NCBI GenBank assembly: GCA_021234155.1
Contig: JAJEKV010000017.1
Location: 18,486,372 to 18,550,371 of the forward strand
Origin: Isoetes taiwanensis
Lineage: Eukaryota; Streptophyta; Lycopodiopsida; Isoetales; Isoetaceae
Length of the DNA stretch: 64,000 bases
Direction: 5' to 3'
The stretch's first letter is position 1. Each line of letters opens with the position of its first letter. Positions 9,985 through 20,604 of the stretch are shown here, one piece after another. The notes under the pieces were generated by a model that searched no databases, was not told the DNA's origin, and worked only from the letters and a program-made list of their open reading frames with translations. The position numbers and the translations under genes were made by a program.

Positions 9985-12177
9985 TTCCCCCTTCATGTGA
10001 TATTCCTTGTCATCACATTGTAATAATTTCCTTATTTCCTGGAATCTGGATAATGGTAGTGCCTTTGTAAGAATATCTGCTCTTTGATCAGCTGTACTAA
10101 CATAGGTCAAATGCACTTGATTTCTTTTGACCATATCTCTGATGAAATGAACTTCCATCTCAATGTGTTTTGACCTTTCGTGCAAAATTGGATTTTTTGA
10201 CATGGCAATACAACTAGTATTATCACAATAAATGATTGTTGGTCCTCTTTGAGCAAATCCAAATTCTGCCATAAGCCTTCTTTCCCAAATAAGTTCCTTA
10301 GTCAACAGGGCTGCTGAGTTGTACTCAGCTTCAGCACTAGATAAAGCAATGCTACTTTGCTTCTTGCACTTCCAAGCAACTGGGGCTCCACCTAATAAAA
10401 TAACATACCCTGAAGTTGATTTTCGTTTATCTAAATCTCCTCCCCAATCAGCATCACAATAAGCCTGCAATTGCAAGTTGGTTTCATTAAATACTATACC
10501 AAAATGCATTGTACCTTTCAAGTATTTGAGAATCCTTTTTGCTGCATTCCAGTGTCCTTTACCAGCCTTGTCATTGTACCTACTGAGAATTCTAACTGCA
10601 AATGCAATGTCAGGCCTAGTACAATTGGCTACATAGGACAAACAACCAATCAAACTTCTGTACGGTATTTTCTCCATTTGTTTGCTTTCAGTTTCTGTCT
10701 TTGGACTCATATCTGCAGAAATTCTGTGACCAGGAACCATAGGAGTATATGCCATATTGCAATCTTCCATATGAAATTTCTTCAACATGTTTTGAATATG
10801 CCCTTGTTGACTCAAAGCTAATATCTTGTGATTTCTGTCCCTGTAAACATCTATGCCCAGAAACCTCTTTAATTCTCCAAGATCACTCATTTGGAATCGT
10901 TTCTTTAAGATATCTTTGCAATGATTTAATACTTGAGTTCCCTTTATATTGTCATCAACATATAAAGCAATAATGCACCAGGCATCTCCCATTTTGAACC
11001 TATAGATATTACCATCATAATTGAGCTTCTCAAAACCTTGTTCTACAAGATATCCATCCATACATTTATACCATTCCCTAGGAGATTGTTTAAGACCATA
11101 GACTGCTCTATTCAACTTCCAAATTTTTCCTTTTTCCTCTTCAAACCCAGGTGCAGGTCTTAAATAAATTTCCTCCTCTAATTTAGCATTCAAGAATGCT
11201 GTACTTACATCCATATGATGGATTTCAAGGTCACAAGCATTAGCAATAGCTAATAACATTCTCAAACTATTTATCTTTACCAATGGTGAGAATGTTTCAT
11301 CAAAATCTTCCCCTTTTTTCTGTGTAAAGCCCTGTGCAACAAGTCTGGCTTTGAATTTCTTTCTATTTTTGTCTACTCCTGGTTTTATTCTATAGATCCA
11401 CTTACTTCCAACTATATTCTTATCAGAAAAAATATCCACCACTGTATAAGTGTTTGTTCTTTTGAATGCTCTCATTTCTTCTTCCATAGCACATTTCCAG
11501 TTCTTTCCATTCATATCTTGAACTGCCTCCATATAATTTTGTGGAATCTTGTCTGTTTCAAGTATCAAAATGTCAAATACAGTATTAATTTCTCCTACCT
11601 GAGATCTAAGTCTTTTACTTTTTCCAAGTTCAGTTCTACCATGAGACTCTAAATTATGTTTGGCTTCTTCTGCCAACATTTGAGCTTCTGTTCGTTTGGG
11701 TTTTCTTTTTGGTCTATCAATTTTATCAACTTCTGCCTCTTGGTGTTCAATCTCTTGCTCAGCACTTGATTCCACTTCTGGCTCAACAACATTACTTGGA
11801 ATTATTTCTGACTCATTATCAGAGTCACTCAAATCTACCTGCTCCAATCCTTGAGTTTTTTCATCTTCACTTATTGACTGATTTGCTTCTTCAATACTAT
11901 CTTTCCTTTCACTTTCACATGGATCTTCAGTATTTATCTTGGGAATTTTCCTATAAAATTCGTTTTCATTGAAGACCACATCTCTACTCACTATAATTTT
12001 TCTTCTAGCAGGATCATATAATCTGAATGCTTTCGAGTTAGAATCATACCCTACTAGATAAGATATGTATGCTCTATCATCCAACTTTTTCCTTAGTTCT
12101 TCAGGCACATGTACAAAGCATAAACACCCATATGCTTTTAATCTATCATAAGAAGGTGACTTACCGCACCAAAGCAT
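9973..12177 (-). CDS. Copia 1 Pol C-terminal half: IN end, RT, RNase H
   Basis: A continuous frame of 734 codons. Residues about 1-75 are the C-terminal part of the Copia integrase. A charged acidic linker (about 80-210) follows. The reverse transcriptase occupies about 215-460, with MDVSTAFL (322-329) carrying the first catalytic Asp and the YVDD box at 406-409. RNase H follows, with the acidic residues in DADW (575-578), SSAEAEY (613-619) and CDN (651-653). In the intact element this part copies RNA to DNA and degrades the template. The last codons run through the polypurine tract into the 3' LTR, as is usual in this lineage. The copy lacks three residues just after YVDD relative to the related element at 30514-32100. 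It has no own start, being normally made as part of Gag-Pol. Confidence 0.93.
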   Translation of the reverse strand: MLWCGKSPSYDRLKAYGCLCFVHVPEELRKKLDDRAYISYLVGYDSNSKAFRLYDPARRKIIVSRDVVFNENEFYRKIPKINTEDPCESERKDSIEEANQSISEDEKTQGLEQVDLSDSDNESEIIPSNVVEPEVESSAEQEIEHQEAEVDKIDRPKRKPKRTEAQMLAEEAKHNLESHGRTELGKSKRLRSQVGEINTVFDILILETDKIPQNYMEAVQDMNGKNWKCAMEEEMRAFKRTNTYTVVDIFSDKNIVGSKWIYRIKPGVDKNRKKFKARLVAQGFTQKKGEDFDETFSPLVKINSLRMLLAIANACDLEIHHMDVSTAFLNAKLEEEIYLRPAPGFEEEKGKIWKLNRAVYGLKQSPREWYKCMDGYLVEQGFEKLNYDGNIYRFKMGDAWCIIALYVDDNIKGTQVLNHCKDILKKRFQMSDLGELKRFLGIDVYRDRNHKILALSQQGHIQNMLKKFHMEDCNMAYTPMVPGHRISADMSPKTETESKQMEKIPYRSLIGCLSYVANCTRPDIAFAVRILSRYNDKAGKGHWNAAKRILKYLKGTMHFGIVFNETNLQLQAYCDADWGGDLDKRKSTSGYVILLGGAPVAWKCKKQSSIALSSAEAEYNSAALLTKELIWERRLMAEFGFAQRGPTIIYCDNTSCIAMSKNPILHERSKHIEMEVHFIRDMVKRNQVHLTYVSTADQRADILTKALPLSRFQEIRKLLQCDDKEYHMKGECWK
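9985..9995 (-). other. Copia 1 polypurine tract
   Basis: On the minus strand the sequence before the 3' LTR reads ATGAAGGGGGAA followed by TGTTGGAAATG, a typical plus-strand DNA primer site directly abutting the LTR. Confidence 0.85.
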
Positions 12178-12790
12178 TTCGAAATTGCACCTTTAATACT
12201 TGATGAAGGTAACAAGTTTTGAATGTAGACACCGCCTTCTTCAGCCTTCATCCCATAAATAATTTGGTAAGCGGAATACTTCAACATGGACCTCACAAAG
12301 ATCAAGCAATGTTCTATTTTTCCTTTCTCGCAACTCCATTTTGTTGTGGTGAGTATCCGCATGTCAATTGCCTCTTGATTCCCCTGTTTGCACAAAAAAA
12401 GCTTTAAATTCATCGAGATATATTCACCTCCTCCAATCCCGACCTTATGCACTTTATCTTCCTTCCGGTTTCTAGCTCGGTTTCAGCAAGAAATAACTTC
12501 AAAGCATCACTAGCTTGGTCTTTTGTTTTCAAAATATAACACTTGGTTTTTCTCAAATGAAATCATCAATAAAGCTCATGAAATATTTATGCCCACTCAA
12601 ACTAGTAACATTTATAGGACCACATAAATGCGTGTGTACCAAATCCAAAATGCCCTTTGCTTTTTGTGTGACCTTTTAAATGGCAATCTTGATTGCTTTC
12701 CAAGTTGATGACCCCCACATAAGAACTTTTCATTTTGTACCTTGGCGGATATTAATCCCTTTTCTCCAAGTCTTTTAATTATTGCAAAGA
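12178..12790 (-). pseudogene. Copia 1 integrase core, degenerate
   Basis: Between the protease and RT frames the minus strand holds integrase remnants in several frames. Around 12400-12300 is a frameshifted match to the region before the catalytic Glu, with the reading for NGVAERKNR-like sequence disrupted. Near 12570 HKYFMSFIDDF is followed by a stop. The DDE core therefore cannot be read as one protein and the copy cannot encode its own integrase. Confidence 0.7.
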
Positions 12791-12791
12791 T

Positions 12792-13748
12792 TTACATGAC
12801 ATAACTGTTATGCCATATTTTCACATCTGAATATTCCACAAGATTAATTTCATGAAGATGCTCCATACCCAATCCAAAGAGATTACCAACTCTTTTGCCA
12901 ATAAACTTTAATTCACCATTAAGAAACACTTTACATTGGATCTGTTCAAACAGTACTTTATATCCCAAATCCACAAGCTGGCATACGGATATGAGATTTC
13001 TAACAAGACTGGGCACACACAAAACATCTCTCAATTTTACAATTTTGCCATTTAAGTCAAACAACTCTAAAACTCCAGTATCTTCTATTTTCTTCAAACC
13101 CCCATCACCAAGTTGCACATGTCCTTCCTTCTTTTCCCAATCCTTAAGCATATGCAAGTCACACATCACACTTTTTTCTGCTCCTGAATCTATAACAACA
13201 AATTGGTTATTGCTTTTCCTTGGAAACTCTGAAACATTACAAGCTAAATTCTTCCTTACCTCCAAGGTGTCATCCTCAAGTTCACCTTCAATACTATCTT
13301 GCTTTTCTACCACATTAATACTTGAGCCTCCTTTGAATTTTCCCCTGCCTCTGCCACCTCTATAAGTTCCAGAGAATCCCCCTCGACCTCTTCCCTTTTT
13401 AGGACTTGGGCAATCAGAAGCAAAATGCCCTTTGCCTTCACAATTGAAACATCTAAATTCCTTCTCACTATTGTTTGGACATTCACTCTTTAGGTGACCA
13501 AATTGATTGCATGCATAACAAGGTCCTACTTTCCTTCTTGAAAAACCACCTCTTTTAGTCTTACCTGTATACAAGACCTCTCGAGGATTGATCGCCTTCC
13601 TCCCCGTAATAGTAGACTGTTCAAATTGCATGCGTATCATTCGATAGCATGCTCCTTGAAAGTGGCTACATTTCTCGAGAAGCAAAGTTGCCAAGTGACT
13701 ATTATGAGATAATCGCTTTGCCAAAGCTAATATTTGATAATCGTTCAT
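12792..13748 (-). pseudogene. Copia 1 Gag C-terminus plus protease
   Basis: A 318-codon frame. Two CCHC zinc knuckles (C-x2-C-x4-H-x4-C) sit at residues 77-90 and 100-113, followed by a Gly/Arg-rich basic stretch (118-140), together the nucleocapsid part that binds element RNA. The aspartic protease active site DSGA is at 187-190, preceded by VVI and followed by the hydrophobic strands usual for the fold. The frame stops at KIWHNSYVM, where the pre-integrase LWH..GH motif begins to decay. Upstream it is separated from the Gag N-terminus by frameshifts in 13750-13927. Confidence 0.85.
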
Positions 13749-13927
13749 TCAAGATATTTCCAGCTCCCTCAAGATCTGCAATAATGGAATCAAATCTCTC
13801 CAAAAAGTCACCAAGTTATCTTTCTCAAACAATTTCATCTTCCTTAACTGTTTTTTCTAGCACATCTATTTGTGAAGAACTTTTTGTTCATAGTGCTTTA
13901 TCAAATAATCCCACATTTCCTTAGGCT

Positions 13928-14278
13928 TCATGCCTCAAGCTTCGCTTTTAAGGCAAAGCCTACCTTACACATGATTATGGCCTGGGCCTCCATAATCTTA
14001 GCTTCATCTTCTGCTCCAGAACTCAGAGAAGTTGCCCTTGCAGTAGACACACCTTCACCTGAAGTTCCCCCTGCACCAGATTGAGCATTACTACTACTAG
14101 TAGCAGGACTTGAATCACCTGAGCTAGTTGCACCCCTTGCTGGACTACCATCAAACAAATACCACAATTTTTCAAACTCCAGCACACCTCTAATACCCTC
14201 CTTCCAGATTTGAAATCCTCCATCTCCTTTAAAGACTTCAATAGAGTTCAATAGATTTGCCCCGAATCTGGTTGTCAT
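13928..14278 (-). pseudogene. Copia 1 Gag N-terminus
   Basis: Starts at MTTRFGANLLNSIEVFKGDG; this Met at 14278 is preferred over the frame start at 14314 because it follows the primer site at the usual distance. The segment GFQIWKEGIRGVLEFEKLW is the expected W-K-..-L motif of the plant Copia Gag N-terminal domain. A Ser/Ala/Gly-rich insert follows. The frame ends at 13928, and the rest of Gag continues in other frames (13750-13927 on this strand), so the capsid gene is broken. Confidence 0.75.
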
Positions 14279-14299
14279 TATCACAGGGCAGGAACTAGT

Positions 14300-14314
14300 T
14301 AGCTCTGATACCAA
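14300..14314 (-). other. Copia 1 primer binding site
   Basis: On the minus strand, immediately after the 5' LTR, the sequence reads TTGGTATCAGAGCTAAC. TGGTATCAGAGC is the classic complement of the 3' end of initiator Met tRNA used by plant Copia elements. Confidence 0.92.
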
Positions 14315-14828
14315 TGTTAGAATCAGAGCTTGGGATTTGAACCCAAGTGTGCCAAGACTCTGTCTCCTTCAAACCCTCCCCGCTCCTATAGCTGCATACA
14401 CACCCCTGTATCTGCACTCAACTTGTTATATTCTATCACCATCATTCATCTATTTATTTTCTTATCAACCTGGATATATCCACTTGTCAAATCGTGCATG
14501 CCCTTCATATAGAAAGTTTTCCAACTTTGCCTAAATAATAGGATGCCCTGCTGTCCTTAAGTTCCAGCTGTCGTTGACTTTGACCCGTTTGACCAGTCAA
14601 CCCAAAACCCTAAGTGGCGGGCAGGGGGTATCAAGAGTTTTCTGGCGAGCCTAGCAACGTCTGGGTAGTACCAGCCCGCCACCTTAATTTTTCCACATAT
14701 TTTTCATACTTCCTTATGTTGATCTACTGCCACTGCTTCTCATAGATCAATGTTGACACTCTAATCTACTACCACTGCTTCTCATAGATTATAATATCAC
14801 ATGACACATAATTTTGTCATTTCCAACA
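14315..14828 (-). repeat. Copia 1 5' LTR
   Basis: 514 bp, bounded by TG and CA, matching 9473-9984 with about a dozen substitutions and one-base indels. It should carry the element promoter, read on the minus strand. Confidence 0.93.
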
Positions 14829-14833
14829 TTTGT
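14829..14833. repeat. Target site duplication TTTGT, right copy
   Basis: Matches 9468-9472 exactly. Confidence 0.9.
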
Positions 14834-14992
14834 CAATCATAATTAGGCTACAATCAAATCCTTTCAGTATAGACTGCCCAAGATTGTTGCCTTGAGGGCC
14901 AGTAATGCTGATCAGGCAGAAACCTCTCTAGTTATTTACAGCCACAGAGGAAGATTAAAACAATACAAAACCAATAATACCTTACATATGAA

Positions 14993-15367
14993 ATGGAATC
15001 GGAAGGATGTTCGTCGGAAGGATGTTCGTCTGACAATCAATGTGATCGTTGTGAATCTGTCGTTGAATACAAATCAGCAGTTGACGTCAGTATAAAATGT
15101 GCAACATGCACATTGCACATCATACACGAAATGTACATACTCATATATGACCATATCAATCGTAGATGCAATTTTTTACCACCTGTACATTGTGGTGGAC
15201 CTCCACAAAAATTCATGCTCAGAAATAAATACACATGTAGAAAATGTATTCTCAAAAAATATGCAACTATTCTGAGGAAAGATCATACGCTAGACTATGA
15301 CATCTTACTCTCGCAAAATAATGTTTATCATTATTCAAACAAAAGCAAAAATAATTGCAGGAAATAG
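14993..15367 (+). CDS. Cys-rich hypothetical ORF
   Basis: A 124-codon frame from the ATG at 14993, not recognised. It begins with a short Ser/Gly/Cys duplication (EGCSSEGCSSD) and then contains three CxxC pairs: CDRC, CATC and CRKC, with His residues and an HCGG segment between them, which could form zinc sites. It lies 160 bp right of the Copia insertion and is the only coding-like piece there. There is no start context or splice evidence. It may be an exon of a zinc-binding protein fragment like the other relics to its right, or a chance ORF. Confidence 0.25.
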   Translation: MESEGCSSEGCSSDNQCDRCESVVEYKSAVDVSIKCATCTLHIIHEMYILIYDHINRRCNFLPPVHCGGPPQKFMLRNKYTCRKCILKKYATILRKDHTLDYDILLSQNNVYHYSNKSKNNCRK

Positions 15368-15654
15368 GTAAAAATCATACCAAGAGCAATGCTAGGAGAT
15401 TTGTTGATGGAGTGCGAACTGCAAAATGTCTATAGTGCGTTGCAGTGTGATACATGTCTGTAGTGCATTGCTATGTAATACATGTAATATAGGCCACAAG
15501 CAGTGTACCTGCCATATGTAAATAGCATCATTCCAATTTTCTTTATCATTTCCACGACTGTTTCACGCCTTGCAGATTCAAACAAACACTAAAATCCATT
15601 TTGAACTGTTTGCCTTAGCGCCTGAAAGGGCAGGATTGATTGGTGGTTTAACAA

Positions 15655-16010
15655 AGATGATATTAAAAGAACTACACGGAAAGAGTATACATGATTTCTT
15701 CATAAGTTGCATTCTGGAAAAATATTCGAGATCCAAGTACCCAAAACTGCCCTTTACTGCCGTGCTTACATGAATAACATCACTATTAATAGGTTTAAAA
15801 AGACCAAAATTGGAAAGCTTGGCCAAGTAATCGTCATCCAGAAAAATATTTGAAGATTTCACATCTCTCAAGCCAAAGATTGAAAACTAAGATTGCCATA
15901 GAGATGGGATAGCAGGGAGCCTTTGACATGAATTCATAGACCAAGATCATCTCCTCTTTCTTTGCAAAACCCAATCAAAGAAACTAGATTGTACAGGCTG
16001 CACATTAGAA
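15655..16010 (-). pseudogene. Receptor-like kinase fragment
   Basis: The minus strand encodes parts of a plant receptor-like Ser/Thr kinase. From 15871 the frame gives RDVKSSNIFLDDDYLAKLS (catalytic loop region), then NFGL where kinases have DFG, then VSTAVKGSFGYLDLEYF (activation and P+1 loop), where the usual DPEYF is altered. Just upstream (about 15880-16010) frameshifted pieces read as the hinge region, with LVSLIGFCKE and, in another frame, LVYEF-like residues. The part between hinge and catalytic loop is deleted. The mutated DFG Asp and missing segments make it a dead relic. Style resembles the malectin/CrRLK1L or LRR groups, but the subfamily cannot be decided. Confidence 0.8.
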
Positions 16011-16019
16011 CTTACCCCT

Positions 16020-17700
16020 ATTGTAAGAAGAGTTGCACCATCCCCACATTCAGCAAACATAGTTTGAGTTTCTGGTAGGACATTGCATGTTCTAGAAATG
16101 AAACAACAATATAAGAATATTTACTTACCACATCAGATCAAATCCATTGAGATTTACAAAGCAAAATAAAAGGGACTCTTTGTATGCAAAATAGCATGAT
16201 ATAAAATATGACTGATATGGTATATGCCACATGCTCCATCAAATGGGTTGAAATGGATAATGCATCAATTTGCACATACAATTTCATTTGAGCAGCATTT
16301 AGTCCAAAGCCTGCTCGAAAATGGAATGCCCATTTGAATTGAACCAAATCCTGGAGTAGCTGAGAGCCAAAATCTAGCCCAAGGCCATGCAACAAATTCG
16401 ATTCTATGCCATGAACATATGCTGCTTAGAGCAAAGAAATAGTATTCGGATTCTACAGTCTTCGTACAAATTAAGATGTATCTTAGATATATTTTCTGTA
16501 ATCACCAAGAGAAATCTTGCCCCCTTGAGAACACGTCCTCTACCACATGCCTCCATCTAGCAAATTGCCAACAAAAATCACATAAAATCGTAGTATTCAA
16601 AAGCAAAATCAGTTCAAAGCCACATTGAAAATCTAGGAACCCCGAGCTCTGCCAGGCACTCTTCCGGAGGATTGATCTCCACGGTAATCTGAAGCTTGCT
16701 CTAAACGGAGTGAGGGGTGGCAGCTTGATGGGCTTCTACATAGGACGATCATTTAAAGACATAAAATTCGTGGCTCAACAGAGCGATTGACCAGAGGAAG
16801 ATGATAAGAGACTAATTGGACAAAAATTTAAGCCCTAATATTTCAATGGATCATTCAGTATATTTGGTTTTGAAATAGAATTAGGGTTTGAAAAGTTCAA
16901 ACACAAAATTTGAAGCCCAAGTTACTGACAGTAGGATACAGGAAAAAATGATCCATTCGAACCGAATGCAGACACGAATTTACTAAGTAATCTCAGTTCT
17001 TACCCGGCTTTGCTGTTCTCCGTAGTTTGCTCGTTCCTCGTAGCATAGCAAAGATTTGGTTTGACATTTCAATTTGTAACTTCTTTTCCTATGGTAGTAC
17101 AAATATATAACTTATCTTCCTCCTGCCCATTTCTATTGCCAAATGTATCTTCATTCTATTGTCCATTTCTAATGCCCATTTCTATAAGCATTTTTCTGAA
17201 CCTTGAATTGTGTATTGTTGATGCTCAAATGTTCCTGTTCTCTGTAGCAAGCCAAAAAAATTTCCATTGTATTTTTTGAACAGTATGGTTCAGGATCTTC
17301 TGCTCATCTCTGTAACGAACCCAAAACTTCATGTATTTCTTGAACGGTAACGTTTAGAAGTTGTGCTCATCTCTGCAGGGAGCCCAAAATTTTCCACTGT
17401 GTTTCTTGAACGGTACCATTCATGACTTCGTGCTTATCTTGTAGCAGACTTCATTGCAGCATTTAATTTTGTAACACACGGCCAAGATCAAAACCCCCAA
17501 TTTTAACGTTCTAGATTGAAAGCCCCATTTTAGCCAGCTTCCTTGCAACTTCTTATCCAAATTCGACGGTCATGATTTTGCCTTCCTACTTGATCCGACG
17601 GCTTAAAGTTATGGTGCATGCCCTTATGCATGACTCATGTATGCACCACCCATGATCCATGTATGCCTCCCAATGACATGGCCACATCTCCACGCTTGAT
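16020..17700. other. No gene recognised
   Basis: AT-rich sequence between the kinase and polymerase relics. Several imperfectly repeated phrases occur at 17290-17440 (three variants of ...TCTTGAACGGTA/ACGTT... and ...CCCAAAA...), suggesting an old tandem repeat. No frame with a domain is seen. Confidence 0.35.
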
Positions 17701-17740
17701 TTGTTTAGCGGACAGTGGAAATGAAACTATGTTTGATACG

Positions 17741-17857
17741 TGGTCCCATCTGGCAACAACTAAACTGGTTTTGTAAAGGCAATAACTCTGATACTCTTGC
17801 CCTAGTTTTCACTGATTGCGGAACAAATACATGGAGTGTATCTCCATCAAAATCCCC
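17741..17857 (-). pseudogene. RNA polymerase largest-subunit fragment (metal-A motif)
   Basis: Within a short minus-strand frame (17705-17959), about 39 codons read GDFDGDTLHVFVPQSVKTRA and continue SELLPLQNQF. DFDGD is the catalytic Mg-binding motif of multisubunit RNA polymerase largest subunits, and the following VPQS and alternating Glu/Leu helix are also family features. A Leu-His after the metal site and VPQSV are closer to the plant-specific Pol IV/V subunits (NRPD1/NRPE1) than to Pol II, judged from memory. The invariant residues just upstream are missing and the flanks are unrelated, so this is a captured or decayed exon piece, not a gene. Confidence 0.55.
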
Positions 17858-17959
17858 ACTATCTTGAATCCTAACTTTAGGTGAATAGCCATCAATTGGT
17901 TTGGTAGGGCCGGCAAGCTCACCATTGTTTATTAAAACTTCTAGCAGCCATAAGCTCAC

Positions 17960-20600
17960 AATTGTTTATTAGAACTTTTTTCATCAACAAAATAAAAATG
18001 ATCCAATGCTACGCAAAGTGTCATGCTGAAAGCTTGTTTCCAACGTGGTTTATGAACATCTGGGAGCAAAATCCAAGACTAAGAATAGCGCAAAGGACAA
18101 TATGCATCTATCCCAAAGTCATGAAGTTTTAAGCTAAACTCTTTGCCCAATAGCCATTCAATGAAGCTCAGTATTATTTATGGGGATATTATTTTGGTTA
18201 AGAAATAAATAAAAGAGAAAAAAAATACCATAACCAACCACAGCAATGAAATCTAAAATTTCTTTTCCAATCATTGGAAATCTAAAATTTCGCTAGGTAA
18301 AATTCCGTGCTTGAAAAATTGCCCTCTGCCCAAGGGCGATTGATTTTGTTGTTGCTTATCCAGATATGGTAGGCCTCATCCTATGTACTATTGACATAAG
18401 TATCTAGCTTCCATTATAGATAGCTTTCTACATGAATGTCAACATAAGAGCAAAAAAAGACCAATTTGTGTTTAGCATTTGAATTGACGAAATTGTGTGT
18501 ATGGGTTTGGCATTTGAATTGATGAAATCGTGGTCATCTATGCTTCATTTTTTGTATGTGTTAGTCACTGCTCTAAAAGTTTTAAATGTAAAAAATTTCC
18601 CAACCCTATTCCCTCACATCCTGTAGGATTCCTTTATATCCAAACTATCAATATTGGGAGGTCTAAGTTGCAAAAGCATAGCATTGAGAACACATACATC
18701 AAACTAAAAGTGTGGCCTGCCAGTATTATTTAATGATACTCGAGATAAAGAGTTGCATACAACACTATATGCCTATAGATCATTATGTTATTGTTTGTGA
18801 AGAGCAAAAATAGCTTTTAATAACTTTCCAGGCATTGTGATCCAAGCATTATTTTGAATTGTAATGAACACATGGATGTAATACAATGAATGAGGGTGAA
18901 TAATATACTTTAGCTCTTATACAACATAATTTAATATTGAACTTTCGGTCATCTTACAGGATATGGCTAGGATATGACCTAGATGTAGCATCATGAGCTT
19001 TTACCTCCAATTTGACTACAAATAGCAACAGTTGCAACTAGAAGCATTTTTTCCCCTACATAAAACATATCTAAAATTAACTTGGATCTGCTATGTCTAG
19101 TACTATTATTTTGTTACTCTTCAGGGGTGATGTAGGGACAATTCCTCCCATTTAGAAATAATGTGTAAGTTTCAAGTATTTCTTCGGGCTATACTTTTAA
19201 CAAAAACCATAGAGTGACAGTTATGGATGAATATGGACAAACCCAATTTAGTATAATGGCGTTGCCTAATGGTGCAACTTCTGGCTTACATCCATCCAAA
19301 TACAAAGTGCAATTTGCAAGGAGAAGAAGACATCGAATTAGAGCAAGCACCCTTTGCAAAAATCAACTCAATGCTTCTCTTCACATAGGCTGCATAAGCC
19401 GGGGTGGATACAACTCGTTGGCTTTAATGTCAGGTGGTAAACAACTAAAGTCAATGCCATGATATCAATACCATATATGTACGTCAAATGATTTCAAAGT
19501 CTCTAATTGACAAAGAATTGTTGGGTTCACTTAGAAGAAAGAAGTCATTTTTTATGAAGTGCACGTCATCTGCATATTCATGAACGTATCTTGCTCCTCC
19601 CCATCTTGTTAAAGCAGCATATAGATCAATTTGTTTAAAATCAGATGCCCATCTTGTATAAGCAGCATATGGATCAATTTGTTTAAAATTAGATGGCTTC
19701 ATTCCCGAGCTGGTGTCGTCTCCTCCAACTGTCAACACATTATAACAATCTTATCTATGCTACAACCTGGACAAAAAAAAACTGAGTCTAGAATAACCGT
19801 TCTACACTAGTATCATGGACGTGGAACTGGCATAACCTTCAAGGTAATGTGATACATTTGAATAGCCCATTATTAGACCACAGATATTGAACATGCATTT
19901 TGATTGCAGCATTTTGCACATAAATGTTGCATGACTATCTGTTGCTGTGGAAAATAGGCGAAACATGCAAATTTTTCTGTTCTAATATGGTATTCAACAT
20001 TCTCATATATAAAACAACGGAAGCAAGAAGAAATGATGACCTACTGGTGACTTTCTAGCTTAAGTGAGCATGTCGAAATCGGTAACTCTGAACAATAACA
20101 TTCAAAAAGAGAACTCTTTGCTATCTTGCAAAATGCAGCCCAAAGATAGAAAGAGAATTTGGCTACCTGAAAAACAATGAACATGTCACATTAGCACGTG
20201 GATTTCAGAAGCGAATACATGGTTATGTCGCCTTGAAGCATAAATAACGAGCAATTGCAAATGTGAAGAATGATTGACCTGTGACGAATTAGCTTTATTT
20301 TGCAAAATGGAGCCTTGGCTGCTTGTACTATAAAGAACATGTTATAGTAGCACATGGATTTGAGAATTGGATACAAAATGATACGGGAATCAAGCTTTAC
20401 TGTTAAGCATGTGAGCATCTTTGGATTTAGACTTGCTGGCAAATTCCGGCCAAAGAAGTTCATTACCTGTAAAATAAAGAATTAGGACATGGATTTCAGA
20501 TGCAGATTCTGCCACCTCACCTCTCCATAGGTTCTGAAATAGCCGACTTAAAGCATGAGGGTGGTTATCCAGAACTGCACTTAAAGCAAGGGTTGTTGTA
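17960..20600. other. No gene recognised
   Basis: AT-rich sequence with no supported coding frame. Between 19600 and 19690 a 52-bp phrase (CATCTTGT..AAGCAGCATAT..GATCAATTTG) occurs twice in tandem. Nothing else stands out. Confidence 0.35.
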
Positions 20601-20604
20601 ATAA

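Larger units (their letters stand above)
9473..14828 (-). mobile_element. Copia LTR retrotransposon 1, structurally complete
   Basis: A 5.36-kb element flanked by TTTGT duplications. Two LTRs of 512 and 514 bp start TGTTAGAATC and end TTCCAACA; about a dozen differences are visible by eye, implying a fairly young insertion. Reading on the minus strand, the order is 5' LTR, primer binding site, gag with two zinc knuckles, aspartic protease, integrase, reverse transcriptase, RNase H, polypurine tract, 3' LTR. Integrase before RT is diagnostic of Copia (Ty1) elements. The gag and integrase segments are frameshifted while RT/RNase H is one intact 734-codon frame, so the copy is not autonomous. 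Confidence 0.95.

Noticed and set aside
12895-13365. 156-codon plus-strand ORF
   Set aside because: Antisense of the Copia 1 Gag/protease frame, which carries the real motifs.
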